From a virus: a DNA stretch of 32,071 nt. Positions 6,066-15,593 of the stretch are shown in pieces (the stretch's first letter is position 1; each line of letters starts with the position of its first letter). Made by a program: the position numbers and the translations under genes. The stretch spans positions 1-32,071 of the IMG/VR virus record IMGVR_UViG_3300048930_000187, one strand, 5' to 3'. The notes below the pieces were generated by a model. It did no database searches. It was given only the letters and a program-made list of their open reading frames with translations, and was not told the origin of the DNA.

Positions 6066-9035
6066 TTAAAACCCCGTGTTGGTGTTTTGGTAATTGTCGT
6101 TAGTATCATCATTCGTGTTTTGATAATTATCGTTAGTTTCATCGTTGGTGTTCTGCCAAGCAGGGTTAAAAACATCCGCATCTACATAACCAAGGGCTTT
6201 TATATTAACTGCCATTGAAACAGGATCATAGCTTATGCCGTGGACTAAGCACTCTAAGTCACCATCTGTATAAAAAGGATCATTTAGGTAGAATCTTGAT
6301 CCCATCATTAAGCCTAGATCATAGGATTTCTCTAGTGGAATGCTAAATTCATAGAATTGTCGTTTTTCTATCGGATAATCTCCGTTAGAATCCTTAATTG
6401 CACCTTGGTTTTCTAGCATCATAACCATTAGTTTATAAGCAGTGGCAGGCTTTCTGACCCAAGATAGTTCGGATAAATCAGCAGGCACTTTGTTAATGAC
6501 CTTATACTCAAGGTATAATGCCCTGCAACGCTCCCAAATATCTAGCTTCTGCGAGTTGGTAAGCTTACCAAATACCTGTGCTATCTTATCGGCATCTGTG
6601 GATTGGGCTTGAGTGATGTCCCTGACCCCCATAGTACCATTCCATTTGTCTAGTCCATAGTCACGATCATAAAAAAATGTAGGTTGGCAGTAAATCTCAT
6701 TTGATTTCCGGTCACTTACGTCTATCTCCCCGATAATATCAGATCTTAGAATCTGCCTTGTAATGCTTGCCTTTGTTTGTCTGCTTATCTGACAGATTGA
6801 CTCATAACCCTCATTATTTATCCATCCCATTAATGAGTATTGCCTCATAATAGATCGCTTCATTTCAATGGTTTCTGAGTCTCTCAGTTCTAATATTTGC
6901 CTTGAGCAATCTAAACCGCTATAACCGAATGAGTTTAAATCAGGGTTTGCCTTGCCACCTTCACCTGTGGTAGTATCTATCAATTCACCCGATGCAACCG
7001 CCTCAAGTCCCCAACCGCCTGTAGGCACAGCCAAGCCTGCATCAGTCCAGTTCTGAAGCCTGTTAATGGTGGTCAGGGTGTTTAAAACATTTATCCAAGG
7101 TGTTTGCGTGGTGGAGTTTTGAGATCGTCCTGAAGATGCCCCAAAGACCTCAGAACCTATTTCGTCAGTTATCTGATAGGCTACAGAGCAACCTATAAAA
7201 AGGTCGTTTAAATTCAATGCCTGCCCTACAGAAATGTTTCCAAATGAAAGACCCTCTTTTCTTTTTATGACAAAGGCAATCTCATCTAATGCTAAATATT
7301 CTTCAAAGGTCTCTGCAAGTTCATAAAATTGACCAACAAACACGGAGTTAATCCCAAAAGCATTGATTACATCTAGCTCCGGTTTTCTCCAAAACTGATC
7401 ATCGTCAATGCTTTTCCAATCAGGGAAGATTCTATATTCAACTCGTTCACCTAGACCTTGCTTCCCAACGCTCACAGCGGTTGAGGTGGTTCCGATTTGG
7501 ACTAAATTATCCAAAAAATCCTTTTTAAACAGCTTAAATTCAATGTCTAAAAACCTAAACGGATCAGGCATAATAGAGTCAATATTTCCATAAAGGCAAA
7601 GAAGCACTTTTGAAATATCTGCTTTTGATTCTATCTTCGGTAATTTGATTTTATAAACGGTATAAAAAGCATTATCAAAAGTACCAGTGTCATTAGTGAC
7701 AATCAACCCGTTATTTAAAAGCCCATCGCCAGTGTCAAAGCCTGTGATTGAAGTGGAATAATTAGGGCTTGATGGTATCCACTCATCCGCTGTGTTGACA
7801 TCCTCTATATAATTACAATCCGCAATATCTGTTAAGATTCCTGTCGAATCATCTATCCAAGTATGATCCTGCACCGCCTCAAAAGAATCAACTGCTATAG
7901 AGTTCCACCCTTGAATCTGATCAGGGTCATCTAATGGGTTTCTAGGGTAGAATTTAATAGCATTGGAGTCATCTTGCTCAAATTGACCTGAAGATTCTGC
8001 CACAGGTCTATAAAATCCATTGTCAATAACCTGAGGGAACACATTTAGAGTAGGTTGAAGTAACCAATCATCTGATAAATAACCCCACCTAATATCCACA
8101 AAGCTACCCCAAGAGGCTTCCGGATTTCCGTAAGTCTCAGTCTCTGAAAAAGGCTCCTCAATATCAATCCTCAATCTGTGTAGAGGTGGAATAAAAGTGC
8201 TCGTTATCGTCTTGCCTACAACCCTGCGAAGTTCACCACTGCCTTTGCCCTCGATGATTCTAAAATACAATGCTTTAGCGGTTATAAGATCATTTAAATA
8301 GCTCTCTAGCCCTGCCTGATCGCTGAATCCGTTCCCTATACCAACATCTATCCGGTTGTAATCACTTGAATTAACCACCACTGGTAAACGAGTGCTTGTA
8401 GGTAGAACATAATCACTAAAGTCTAAGATTTTGTTGTTTCTGCCAGTAACCTTTCGATATAAAGCCCTTTCGTGTGTTCCAAAAGTTATTGGAATCATTT
8501 TGCCTATTGAATCCTCATCAACTAGGCTAATTCCTTCCTCATCAACTGCATAATCAGCATCAATGATTTTTCCACAAATGGCATTTCTCTTGGTGTAAAT
8601 TGAGTTTACTTCTATTTCAAAGCTATCAACTGAATAGGAGACCTGAGCACATTCGCCACGACCTATGCTAAATTCATTTTCATAATTGTCATTGTCATCA
8701 ATCTCATTGTCAATCAGATAAACAATACACCTAGCACCCTGAAAGTTTATTCCTTTAGTTTCGATAGTATCCCATATCTTGCTTGTGTTATCTAATGAGA
8801 TTCTGAAGCTCTGAACCTGTGCTAAATTCCCACCTGTGCGGATGTCAGCATTATATCCAATCGGTGTTAAGAACTGCTGATTTAAGATTCCAACCTTATA
8901 GGCATCCGTTGTTAATGCAGTGTCATTTGACCACCTGAAAACTGATCTTACCCCTTTAGGATAAAGCCCTATCACCTCACTATTAACCGCTGATTTTGAC
9001 AGCTCAATTCTTATGCCAAATATTAACTTAGCCAC
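6066..9035 (-). CDS. Large tail-tip / baseplate protein
   Basis: A 989-residue protein, the largest here. It lies between the distal tail-like protein and the fibre, the usual place of the tail-associated hub. The N-terminal 170 residues are beta-rich (FGIRIELSKSAVN, QSFRISLDNTSKIWDT). The C-terminal region has LGLMMGSRFYLND, DLECLVHGISYDPVSMAVNIKALGY, like hub-type domains. It ends in an asparagine/threonine-rich repeat QNTNDxTNDNY present about two and a half times. The start is GTG at 9035 with a weak GGG upstream, and it overlaps the previous gene by 13 bases. No lysozyme or peptidase motif is evident. Confidence 0.7.
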   Translation of the reverse strand: MAKLIFGIRIELSKSAVNSEVIGLYPKGVRSVFRWSNDTALTTDAYKVGILNQQFLTPIGYNADIRTGGNLAQVQSFRISLDNTSKIWDTIETKGINFQGARCIVYLIDNEIDDNDNYENEFSIGRGECAQVSYSVDSFEIEVNSIYTKRNAICGKIIDADYAVDEEGISLVDEDSIGKMIPITFGTHERALYRKVTGRNNKILDFSDYVLPTSTRLPVVVNSSDYNRIDVGIGNGFSDQAGLESYLNDLITAKALYFRIIEGKGSGELRRVVGKTITSTFIPPLHRLRIDIEEPFSETETYGNPEASWGSFVDIRWGYLSDDWLLQPTLNVFPQVIDNGFYRPVAESSGQFEQDDSNAIKFYPRNPLDDPDQIQGWNSIAVDSFEAVQDHTWIDDSTGILTDIADCNYIEDVNTADEWIPSSPNYSTSITGFDTGDGLLNNGLIVTNDTGTFDNAFYTVYKIKLPKIESKADISKVLLCLYGNIDSIMPDPFRFLDIEFKLFKKDFLDNLVQIGTTSTAVSVGKQGLGERVEYRIFPDWKSIDDDQFWRKPELDVINAFGINSVFVGQFYELAETFEEYLALDEIAFVIKRKEGLSFGNISVGQALNLNDLFIGCSVAYQITDEIGSEVFGASSGRSQNSTTQTPWINVLNTLTTINRLQNWTDAGLAVPTGGWGLEAVASGELIDTTTGEGGKANPDLNSFGYSGLDCSRQILELRDSETIEMKRSIMRQYSLMGWINNEGYESICQISRQTKASITRQILRSDIIGEIDVSDRKSNEIYCQPTFFYDRDYGLDKWNGTMGVRDITQAQSTDADKIAQVFGKLTNSQKLDIWERCRALYLEYKVINKVPADLSELSWVRKPATAYKLMVMMLENQGAIKDSNGDYPIEKRQFYEFSIPLEKSYDLGLMMGSRFYLNDPFYTDGDLECLVHGISYDPVSMAVNIKALGYVDADVFNPAWQNTNDETNDNYQNTNDDTNDNYQNTNTGF

Positions 9036-10651
9036 TTATACCCTGCAGTCGTTAAAAACTTGTTGTGTGAAGCGTGAACTATCTTTATCTCAGGTGAAAT
9101 TCTCTTTGTTGTATAGCTTCCATCGCCTTTCTCATAACCAAAAATATAGTGATTTGTTCCGGCTGTGATGGTGGTATTTCCGGTGCGTTTAGTTAATAAT
9201 TCACTTACGAGCGAGGCGCATTTGCCAGTGTTCAGATCTAGTGAAATGTCTGTTTCAAAAGAATCCGTGGTATTGGAATTAACAAAGACCTGATTCGCCA
9301 ATATTTGCTCTGTGAGGTTATATTCAATCTTTGGGGAATAGTTATTCTTAGGATATGGAAGTCCTGTTGCGGTTCCTATCGCTAAGATGCCCTGTGCTAC
9401 CCCTGCGGATGGCGTGTAAGCAGGGAATGCTCCAACATTAACCAAAGTAAGAGTTATCGGATAACGGTCTGATAAACGCCTCCCACCCTGTTGTAAATCA
9501 ACTATTCTAACTGTGAACTCACCATCTCCACGAAATGGCGAGAAAGGGAAGAAGCCATCCGAACAAGTCAAAACAACCTCTTCCCCTCTTGCGGAGGAAG
9601 CATATAGAGTCAGAAGTTTATCGACCTCTGACTCAGGTAGGAGAAAAGAGACTCTGCATTGATAAATGTCATAAGTAGCACCCGCATCATAAATTCCTTT
9701 TGAAAGGTCTGATCTGGTGACTACTGTCCAATCGTGTTTTATAGTGGATTCATAGCCATATAAGGGAGGCGTGAACTCGTATTCTGTTGAATCATAGGTA
9801 AAAACTAACTTAGGCTTTGCGGATGACTCAACCAAAAAGCTATCTGACCCCTCACGATTATAAACATAGACTGTGTTTCCTGCCGTTGGTTCGCTCGCAA
9901 GCGTTGCCTCAGTGCCTGAGTTAATGGTAGAGAGGGTAAAAGTATCCTCAATATAAAAAGCAGGGGCATTATAAATCAGGTTTCTTTGTGTGGCGTTTGG
10001 AATCTCAAGAAATGTTGATGGAGTGGCACTTGAATAAAATCTTAGTCGGTCTACTTCGGCGAGCAGAAACTGCCCCGATCCGCTAAAGGTTCCAAAATTC
10101 AATGTACCCATATTCACATCACCAATATTGAAGGCTACAGACTGCGTCTGATCTGTCCCTCTATTGATACAAATGCCGTATGTGATGTCGGGGGCATTAT
10201 CTCTATACCAAAATTCAATATAATTCCAACCAGTGTTCATTGAAACATTAGAGTTAAAAAATGAAAAGTTTAAAGGGCTCGCTCTGTCTTGAACAAGCAT
10301 TTGAATAAGACCATCATTGTTTATAAATAAATACCATCCGTTCCCAAGTAAATTATTATTGAAAATAAATTTATTCCCGAATCCAGATACAGGTATTTTT
10401 AACCAAAACGAAGCAAAAAGAGATTTGTTAGACCAAGCTTGATTATTTGAAGCAGTTGCTTTTGAGCTAGTTCCATTAAAACTCCAAGCCTTATTGTACA
10501 GCCCTGTCTCAAATGTAATGTTTGTTTCTGTAAAATCTAATTCATCACCATCTAAAAGGTATTCTTTTTGCAAATTTGTGCGATAGTCATCAGCAAAGCC
10601 AGTCCCTGTTACGACCGCACCTGTTACTCCTGTTATGGTAGGGCTTGCCAT
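9023..10651 (-). CDS. Distal tail-like protein with an N-terminal LamG-type domain
   Basis: A 542-residue protein directly after the tape measure, where distal tail proteins sit. Residues of about 45-215 look like a concanavalin/LamG jelly-roll: NKAWSFNGTSSKATASN, SLFASFWLKI, GWYLFINNDGLIQMLVQ, GWNYIEFWYRD and LAEVDRLRFYSS are the standard succession of strands. Such domains usually bind carbohydrate or mediate adhesion. The C-terminal half (YESTIKHDWTVVTRSDLSKGIYDAG, then RYPITLTLVNVG) fits a tail structural domain. The start overlaps the stop of the tape measure (TAATG). Confidence 0.65.
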   Translation of the reverse strand: MASPTITGVTGAVVTGTGFADDYRTNLQKEYLLDGDELDFTETNITFETGLYNKAWSFNGTSSKATASNNQAWSNKSLFASFWLKIPVSGFGNKFIFNNNLLGNGWYLFINNDGLIQMLVQDRASPLNFSFFNSNVSMNTGWNYIEFWYRDNAPDITYGICINRGTDQTQSVAFNIGDVNMGTLNFGTFSGSGQFLLAEVDRLRFYSSATPSTFLEIPNATQRNLIYNAPAFYIEDTFTLSTINSGTEATLASEPTAGNTVYVYNREGSDSFLVESSAKPKLVFTYDSTEYEFTPPLYGYESTIKHDWTVVTRSDLSKGIYDAGATYDIYQCRVSFLLPESEVDKLLTLYASSARGEEVVLTCSDGFFPFSPFRGDGEFTVRIVDLQQGGRRLSDRYPITLTLVNVGAFPAYTPSAGVAQGILAIGTATGLPYPKNNYSPKIEYNLTEQILANQVFVNSNTTDSFETDISLDLNTGKCASLVSELLTKRTGNTTITAGTNHYIFGYEKGDGSYTTKRISPEIKIVHASHNKFLTTAGYKWLS

Positions 10652-12507
10652 TATGCCAACATCCCTTTATTTAAATAACCATAATTAATCATATCTTTAA
10701 ATCGATCAGCTAGTTTCTGAAGGTCATTAACTGTATTTTTGTCTGCATTACCTTGAATATTGATGGTAACGCTACCACCACCACCACCGCCTGAGTTTAG
10801 TTTGTCAAATAGCTTTGCCTGAGTGGAGCGGTTTAGCACCATTTCGCCGGAGTTGATCATAACTTGACGACTATCTCCGTTGAATGAATTGCCCTCAATG
10901 ATACCACCATCTTTATAAGATGCTTTGGAGATTGTGTTGATCTGTGATGCGGTCTGTTCGCCTGCTAAAACTGCCATTGATAAGCCTAGAGGTAGAAAAG
11001 GCTTTGTCTCAAGTGCATTCATCACCGCAACCCCTCCGGCTATAGTCGCATTTGCTATGGCTAGAGGCTTGTTTTTCTTAAAAAATCCTTGTTGCAATGC
11101 TATGGAGGCACTTAAATAATTCTGCTGTGCTTTTTTCTGTGCGTCATAGTTTTCTTTTGTTGCTTGAGCATTCCTTTTTCCTTGCTCTGCATCTCTTTTA
11201 GTTTGTTCTTCACCTTGCTGAAATATCAAGCGTTGTGCTTCTATTGATTCATCACGGATTGCCTTTTCAACTGCTAATTGCTCTTTAAGGGCGTTGGTTT
11301 TAAACTCGTTCTGTCTTTCAATCCGTGCTTTTTCTGATTCATCTTCAGTCTCACGCATCAGCCTAAGCTCTTCACTGACTTGCTTTTCAATAGCTAACCA
11401 TTCGTTTTCATTTGATTTTGCAGAGTCACCACTTGTTTTATTTAGCTTAGATTTTTTTTCTTCAACATCCTCAAGAGTAACACCCAATAATCTGTATTCT
11501 GAGGTTAGTTCATTCGTTGCTTGACCTAGTTTTATTAATTCTCTTTGGTTTTTTATCCAAGCGTCTCTTGATTCTTCTTGTTTCTGTGTATAACTATTTA
11601 AAGTGTCCTCAGATACATTAAGTTTTCCATCATAAAATTCAAGCTGAAGTGCCATATCTTGATGCGTTTTAAGTAACTGCATCTGACTATCATTCAATTG
11701 TTTTATTTTTGCGTTTCTTTCCTCAATGCCACCTAATGAAATTGCTTCATTGATTAGATTAAGTGATGTAATTAAACTATCTACAGCAGATTTCATCCCA
11801 ATGAATGAATCTGAAGTAACCATATTGCGCAGAAATTCATCCCAATTATCAGAGAGTGTTGAGAGTTTACCCTCAAAGGTCTGTGATAGGTTCTCCATCC
11901 CTCCGGATGCTTTCGCCAGTTCACCTTGTAAGACTTCCCAAGCCTCTTTGCCTTTCATTTGAGTTTGCAGTCTCTCTATTTCGTTTCTAGCATCACCTGT
12001 AAGGATTCCAAGCTCTTGCATTCTAGCGAGTGATTCACCTGCACCTCTGTTTGAACTGAGAGCACTATAAGCCCGACCAACTGTCACAGCTAGTTCCTCA
12101 ATCTGCACACCTGATTGTGCTGAAGCATCACCAACTAAACGCAAACCCTCGCCTGTAGATAGAGCACCTTTTGTAAGTGTCTCTAGCACTCTTGAAGCAT
12201 TAGCTAGCTCAGGGAGTTGAAATGGTGTTTTAGATGCAAAATCTGAAAGGTCTGCTAATCTTTTTTTAGCCTGATCAATACCGCCAAGCAAGGGAACAAA
12301 TTGAGTTGTTAGCCTCTCCATCTCCCCCTTTAGTTTTATTGCATCCTTTGCGAATTTAGCAACTGCAATTCCAACAAAGCCAGTGGCAACAAGTTTTAGA
12401 GAGGTTGCCATCTTTTGAGAGGATTGATCTATAGTTCTTTCAGTGCCCTTGATTCCGCTTTGTACCTGTGAGTCATCATATAAGACTTTTACTTTAATAT
12501 CACTCAT
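10651..12507 (-). CDS. Tail tape measure protein
   Basis: A 618-residue, largely helical protein. The N-terminus carries the conserved tape-measure pattern (MERLTTQFVPLLGG, LSDFASKTPFQLPELANAS, ALSTGEGLRLVGDASAQSG, ALSSNRGAGESLARMQELG). A long charged coil from about 340 to 470 follows, then a hydrophobic stretch, NGGxI-type motifs (YKDGGIIEGNSF), VMINSGEMVLNRSTQAKLF and a run of six glycines. Tape length scales with the tail, so this short version predicts a short siphovirus tail. The start overlaps the chaperone gene by four bases (ATGA). Confidence 0.88.
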   Translation of the reverse strand: MSDIKVKVLYDDSQVQSGIKGTERTIDQSSQKMATSLKLVATGFVGIAVAKFAKDAIKLKGEMERLTTQFVPLLGGIDQAKKRLADLSDFASKTPFQLPELANASRVLETLTKGALSTGEGLRLVGDASAQSGVQIEELAVTVGRAYSALSSNRGAGESLARMQELGILTGDARNEIERLQTQMKGKEAWEVLQGELAKASGGMENLSQTFEGKLSTLSDNWDEFLRNMVTSDSFIGMKSAVDSLITSLNLINEAISLGGIEERNAKIKQLNDSQMQLLKTHQDMALQLEFYDGKLNVSEDTLNSYTQKQEESRDAWIKNQRELIKLGQATNELTSEYRLLGVTLEDVEEKKSKLNKTSGDSAKSNENEWLAIEKQVSEELRLMRETEDESEKARIERQNEFKTNALKEQLAVEKAIRDESIEAQRLIFQQGEEQTKRDAEQGKRNAQATKENYDAQKKAQQNYLSASIALQQGFFKKNKPLAIANATIAGGVAVMNALETKPFLPLGLSMAVLAGEQTASQINTISKASYKDGGIIEGNSFNGDSRQVMINSGEMVLNRSTQAKLFDKLNSGGGGGGSVTINIQGNADKNTVNDLQKLADRFKDMINYGYLNKGMLA

Positions 12508-12764
12508 AAGGTACTCACTTTAGGCTTTTGAAGGTCACTTAAACACCACTCAAAGTATTCAACAGCTTCAACATAGCGAGAGGACTGGCTCCAATAATCG
12601 CCTTTCTGATTCCATTTATAAGCTGATATGAAGTCCACACATTCCTCTTTTATGTACCATTGAGGTGAGATATAATAAACATCTACCTCTAGTTCTTTAT
12701 CATCTACCCACACCGGAACCGCCAACGGGTTATTAGCGACATATTCTATCTCATCTTGGTGCAT
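12504..12764 (-). CDS. Tail assembly chaperone, downstream frame
   Basis: An 86-residue acidic, aromatic protein in the position of the second (T-type) tail assembly chaperone, between the first chaperone and the tape measure. The ATG at 12764 has no good ribosome binding site. The frame is open upstream to 12825, overlapping the end of the first chaperone by about 25 bases in the -1 register. That would allow a fused product by a -1 frameshift, as in many tailed phages. I see no canonical X-XXY-YYZ slippery heptamer; the overlap contains only AAAAGG and CTTTTAG. Confidence 0.6.
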   Translation of the reverse strand: MHQDEIEYVANNPLAVPVWVDDKELEVDVYYISPQWYIKEECVDFISAYKWNQKGDYWSQSSRYVEAVEYFEWCLSDLQKPKVSTL

Positions 12765-12796
12765 CTTTGGCAGAAGACCAAGATAGGCTCCGGCAG

Positions 12797-13201
12797 TTAG
12801 TCTAAAAGCCTTTTATCTATTCCATTCAAACCGCTTATAGTTGTAATCCGGTCACTGATCTCCATTTTTGCCCAATCAGGTAATAAGTCCCAACCATCTT
12901 CGTTAAATGGAACATCTTTTCCTGACTGAGTCTGAAGCCCTTCCCATCCTAGGACGCATTTAAAATGCAATTCCCATTTTTTAAAAAGAAGATCAGTGTA
13001 AATTTCAAGCTTACTTATTGCCAAGGTCATCTCAGTAGCAACCCTTCGAGCATCTCGTTTTTCGCCTTTGGTCAATGGTCTGATTTTCACAGTCATTCCA
13101 AGGGCTTTGATTTTAAACTCATCTACATAATCAGAATCATAAGGGAGGACAGAGGTTTTGTCTAAGTCCTGCCCTTTAAATTCAGTTACTTTCTTTTCCA
13201 T
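12797..13201 (-). CDS. Tail assembly chaperone, upstream frame
   Basis: A 134-residue, mostly helical acidic protein (IKALGMTVKIRPLTKGEKRDARR near residue 40, DLLPDWAKMEISDRITTISGL at the end). It lies between the major tail protein and the tape measure, the fixed place of the G-type chaperone that coats the tape measure during assembly. The family is assigned by position and composition. The start is the ATG at 13201 behind GGAGG at 13208-13212. A TTG at 13207 inside that leader is not needed. The downstream frame overlaps its end. Confidence 0.65.
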   Translation of the reverse strand: MEKKVTEFKGQDLDKTSVLPYDSDYVDEFKIKALGMTVKIRPLTKGEKRDARRVATEMTLAISKLEIYTDLLFKKWELHFKCVLGWEGLQTQSGKDVPFNEDGWDLLPDWAKMEISDRITTISGLNGIDKRLLD

Positions 13202-13222
13202 TATCAACCTCCGCAGGTTTAA

Positions 13223-14215
13223 TTATGCTCTTGCGCCTTGTAAGATTTCTAGAGATGCACTTGGTGCAATGCCTGTATCTGTAGTGCCATTTCTAAGCAG
13301 TTTAAAGGTGATGTCGTAATCAATAGTGCCTGATCCGTCCACTTTTGCAAAGTTAATGATCTGCGCCCTTGGAAAAGCGAAAGTATAAGCACCTACCACA
13401 ATTGAAATAGTCGCTACAGTCTCAGCCTTCCACTTCGCTAGAGCACCATAAGCAGACACCGCAGGCAATGCCATTTTGATGTTAAGGCGTGGTGCCCTTG
13501 AATCAATCTTATTGTATAAAATTGCTGTGGCTTGAGATGCGCATAGTTCATTGCTCCGACCATTACCAAGATCAACAGAGAAAGACCTGATGCAGAAGGT
13601 AGATGTTCCGCCGACTGTACAAGTAATATTCTTGAAGGTCTCTGCAATAGTGGTGTCGGGTGATGTTAGGGCGAGCAAATCACCGTTTGCCAAATCAACC
13701 TCACCTGCATATTTTCCACTAAAATCAAAGTTTGCCTGAAGGACTGCACCTGCTGATTCGGCACTGATAACGCAATTTCCCATACATCCAGAAAAGGTAT
13801 CAGCAACACCAACCGGAGCCGCTCCACGTTCAATATCAATCCCGATAAATGTCATTGTCCTGACATCGCTTACAGATGAATCCTGAAGGGCCACACCTTT
13901 TGTAGTGTATGCTTTTTCAGTCATTCCGCAGGCTTTTAAAAACTTCCACCACTTAGGCTCAACCGTTGCAGGTGTTCCTGAAGGTGCCACTTTGCACATA
14001 AAGGATAGGTTTGCACCTTCTGTAGTTCCCACCGATTCATCTTCCATAAAGTCACCAGTGGCATACTTAGAAGCCTCATCATCTAGTCCTAGTTCAGGAG
14101 TTGTTGCAATCCCTCTGACTCTTGCGTCAAAATCAGCCGATGCAATAGCAATAGCTGTTCCCATAGTTGTTTCTAGTTTTCCAACTAGCACTCGTTTACT
14201 TGTTGCTTTTGACAT
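13223..14215 (-). CDS. Major tail protein (tail tube)
   Basis: A 330-residue protein whose order of genes (neck proteins before, chaperones after) and beta-rich content mark it as the tail tube subunit. Recognisable stretches are RVLVGKLETTMGTA at the N-terminus, ASKYATGDFMEDESVGTTEGA, then PKWWKFLKACGM, and a C-terminal KVDGSGTIDYDITFKLLRNG that ends a tube-type domain. The start overlaps the tiny gene upstream by 20 bases. A ribosome binding site AAAGGAGTG lies just ahead of ATG 14215. Long plus-strand open frames opposite this gene are shadows. Confidence 0.82.
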   Translation of the reverse strand: MSKATSKRVLVGKLETTMGTAIAIASADFDARVRGIATTPELGLDDEASKYATGDFMEDESVGTTEGANLSFMCKVAPSGTPATVEPKWWKFLKACGMTEKAYTTKGVALQDSSVSDVRTMTFIGIDIERGAAPVGVADTFSGCMGNCVISAESAGAVLQANFDFSGKYAGEVDLANGDLLALTSPDTTIAETFKNITCTVGGTSTFCIRSFSVDLGNGRSNELCASQATAILYNKIDSRAPRLNIKMALPAVSAYGALAKWKAETVATISIVVGAYTFAFPRAQIINFAKVDGSGTIDYDITFKLLRNGTTDTGIAPSASLEILQGARA

Positions 14216-14327
14216 TCTTCACTCCTTTTAATTCGTTCTCAGGTCTGTAACCTTTTTTAATAAATTCTTCAACATCCTTATCCTTAACAGATAGGGTTTC
14301 ATATCCGTTCGTCATTCTTGTAACCAT
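14196..14327 (-). CDS. Small protein, 43 residues
   Basis: A very short gene filling the gap between the tail terminator and tail tube genes. It starts at ATG 14327, overlapping the stop of the previous gene (TGATG), and ends 20 bases inside the tail tube gene. The product has a core VEEFIKKGYRPENELKG. That tail resembles the end of the 51-residue gene at 15575 (LEKWIKAGWSLQK), suggesting two small related modules in the neck region. An ATG at 14333 in the same frame is an alternative start. The role is unknown. Confidence 0.6.
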   Translation of the reverse strand: MVTRMTNGYETLSVKDKDVEEFIKKGYRPENELKGVKNVKSNK

Positions 14328-14815
14328 CAGCATACCGCCTGAGAAGGGTTCAGCCTATCTTGAAAATAGACCATTCTAAATTTGACATCCATATACTTTG
14401 GGGTAAAATAATCTTTGCCGTCTGTCTCAACAAAATCATAACCGACATAATCAAAATGCTGTACACCTAAATCATTAAGCGTGGTGTCTTTGCCAAAGAG
14501 CTTTTTAAGGTCTTCTAAACAAGAATAAAAAGCCGTTCTAATATCTCTTATAGGGTCTTCTTTTATTCCTTGATCTTCTCGTACACGAATGATTATTTCA
14601 GCCTCACAAGCATACGCATTGGCAAAATTCTCATCATCTAATGAGGTCTCACTATTAACGATTGCCTGACCACAAGGCAAAGTCTGTAAATTCTTATCAT
14701 TCACCTGACCTTTTGAGGGCAAGGCATACCAAGTGGAATTATAACCGCCTGCTGTGGTCATCTGTGAAACAAGCAATTCAATCCTTGTTATAAATGTGTC
14801 TAAAAGTACACTCAC
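14327..14815 (-). CDS. Probable tail terminator / tail completion protein
   Basis: A 162-residue alpha/beta protein immediately before the tail tube gene, the usual position of the tail-terminator (gpU-like). It has an N-terminal helix (LLDTFITRIELLVSQM), a long beta section with CEAEIIIRVRE, a helix (DIRTAFYSCLEDLKKLFG), and C-terminal strands DVKFRMVYFQDRLNPS. It overlaps the upstream gene by four bases. The assignment is by position and general fold, with no direct motif. Confidence 0.55.
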   Translation of the reverse strand: MSVLLDTFITRIELLVSQMTTAGGYNSTWYALPSKGQVNDKNLQTLPCGQAIVNSETSLDDENFANAYACEAEIIIRVREDQGIKEDPIRDIRTAFYSCLEDLKKLFGKDTTLNDLGVQHFDYVGYDFVETDGKDYFTPKYMDVKFRMVYFQDRLNPSQAVC

Positions 14816-15219
14816 ATTCTAAACCTTGTTATAGTTCTAACTACTCTGTCCTCTGCACCATAAACAGTGCCTGTTATCATCTGTGCAGTGATAGACTTTC
14901 TTAAATCTTCTTTAATTGCATACATCATTTTTAGTTTGCGTTCATACTTATCTTCAATTCCACCCTCAAGATCATTATTAAGCATCTTTTCTTGCAAGAC
15001 CGTGCAAACGAAATAAGCAACTAGATAATTTTGTATAGTGTTATGTACCGGAGTTGAAATACTTGCCTCCAATATCCCGAATTTCTGCGCCATATCCACC
15101 ATTTCAGCATCGGTTTCTTCTAGCACAGAATCCCAATAAGTAGCAGAAGCAGTTTTAAATGGAACAACTATGGCATCTCTAATCTGAGCATCTACGATGT
15201 ATTTTGTTGTGTAGGGCAT
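14812..15219 (-). CDS. Probable head-tail connector protein
   Basis: A 135-residue mainly helical protein. It has N-terminal YTTKYIVDAQIRDAI, a helical middle and a charged KYERKLKMMYAIKEDLRKS, all compatible with a gp6/gp15-like adaptor that extends the portal ring. It lies between an HK97 gp10-like protein and the tail terminator. The first base overlaps the stop of the preceding gene. No decisive motif is seen, so the assignment rests on gene order. Confidence 0.5.
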   Translation of the reverse strand: MPYTTKYIVDAQIRDAIVVPFKTASATYWDSVLEETDAEMVDMAQKFGILEASISTPVHNTIQNYLVAYFVCTVLQEKMLNNDLEGGIEDKYERKLKMMYAIKEDLRKSITAQMITGTVYGAEDRVVRTITRFRM

Positions 15220-15593
15220 TATAAGCCTGCCTTTTTGATCTCTTGGTCTATAGCCTGTTCAATGCTTTTTCCGATAGATGGAGCTTTTTTATCAACTGCC
15301 TCAAACATAAAAGGATCAGGTTGCCAACTCTTGAAACCTTGGTGAATGTACTTTGCATAGGGCAGTGAATTGCTAGGATCTAGGGTCATTGTTAAAACAC
15401 CACCTGAAACAGAGCCTTTGACACTGCCTTCTAACAATGCTGATCTTGCTGTGTGTCTGTGGTTCTCTTTAGCCTCTTTGGAGATTGAAGCGCCTCCGTT
15501 AATCAAAGCTCTATCAATGGCATCGCCTATGCTAGCCCTGAATTTCTCAAGCCCTTTAAGGACTGAGGAAGCATCTACTTTTGCAGAGACCAT
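15219..15593 (-). CDS. HK97 gp10-like neck protein
   Basis: A 124-residue protein with features of the HK97 gp10 group: an N-terminal helix (LKGLEKFRASIGDAI), helical KEAKENHRHTARSALLEGS, the strand-turn SNSLPYAKYIHQGF and C-terminal DPFMFEAVDKKAPS with a final amphipathic helix. These proteins act in head-to-tail joining. It overlaps the end of the small gene upstream (15575-15730) by 19 bases. Confidence 0.7.
   Translation of the reverse strand: MVSAKVDASSVLKGLEKFRASIGDAIDRALINGGASISKEAKENHRHTARSALLEGSVKGSVSGGVLTMTLDPSNSLPYAKYIHQGFKSWQPDPFMFEAVDKKAPSIGKSIEQAIDQEIKKAGL

Noticed and set aside
13905-14231. Plus-strand 108-residue frame opposite the tail tube gene
   Set aside because: Lies wholly against a confident structural gene, with serine-rich shadow composition and no ribosome binding site.
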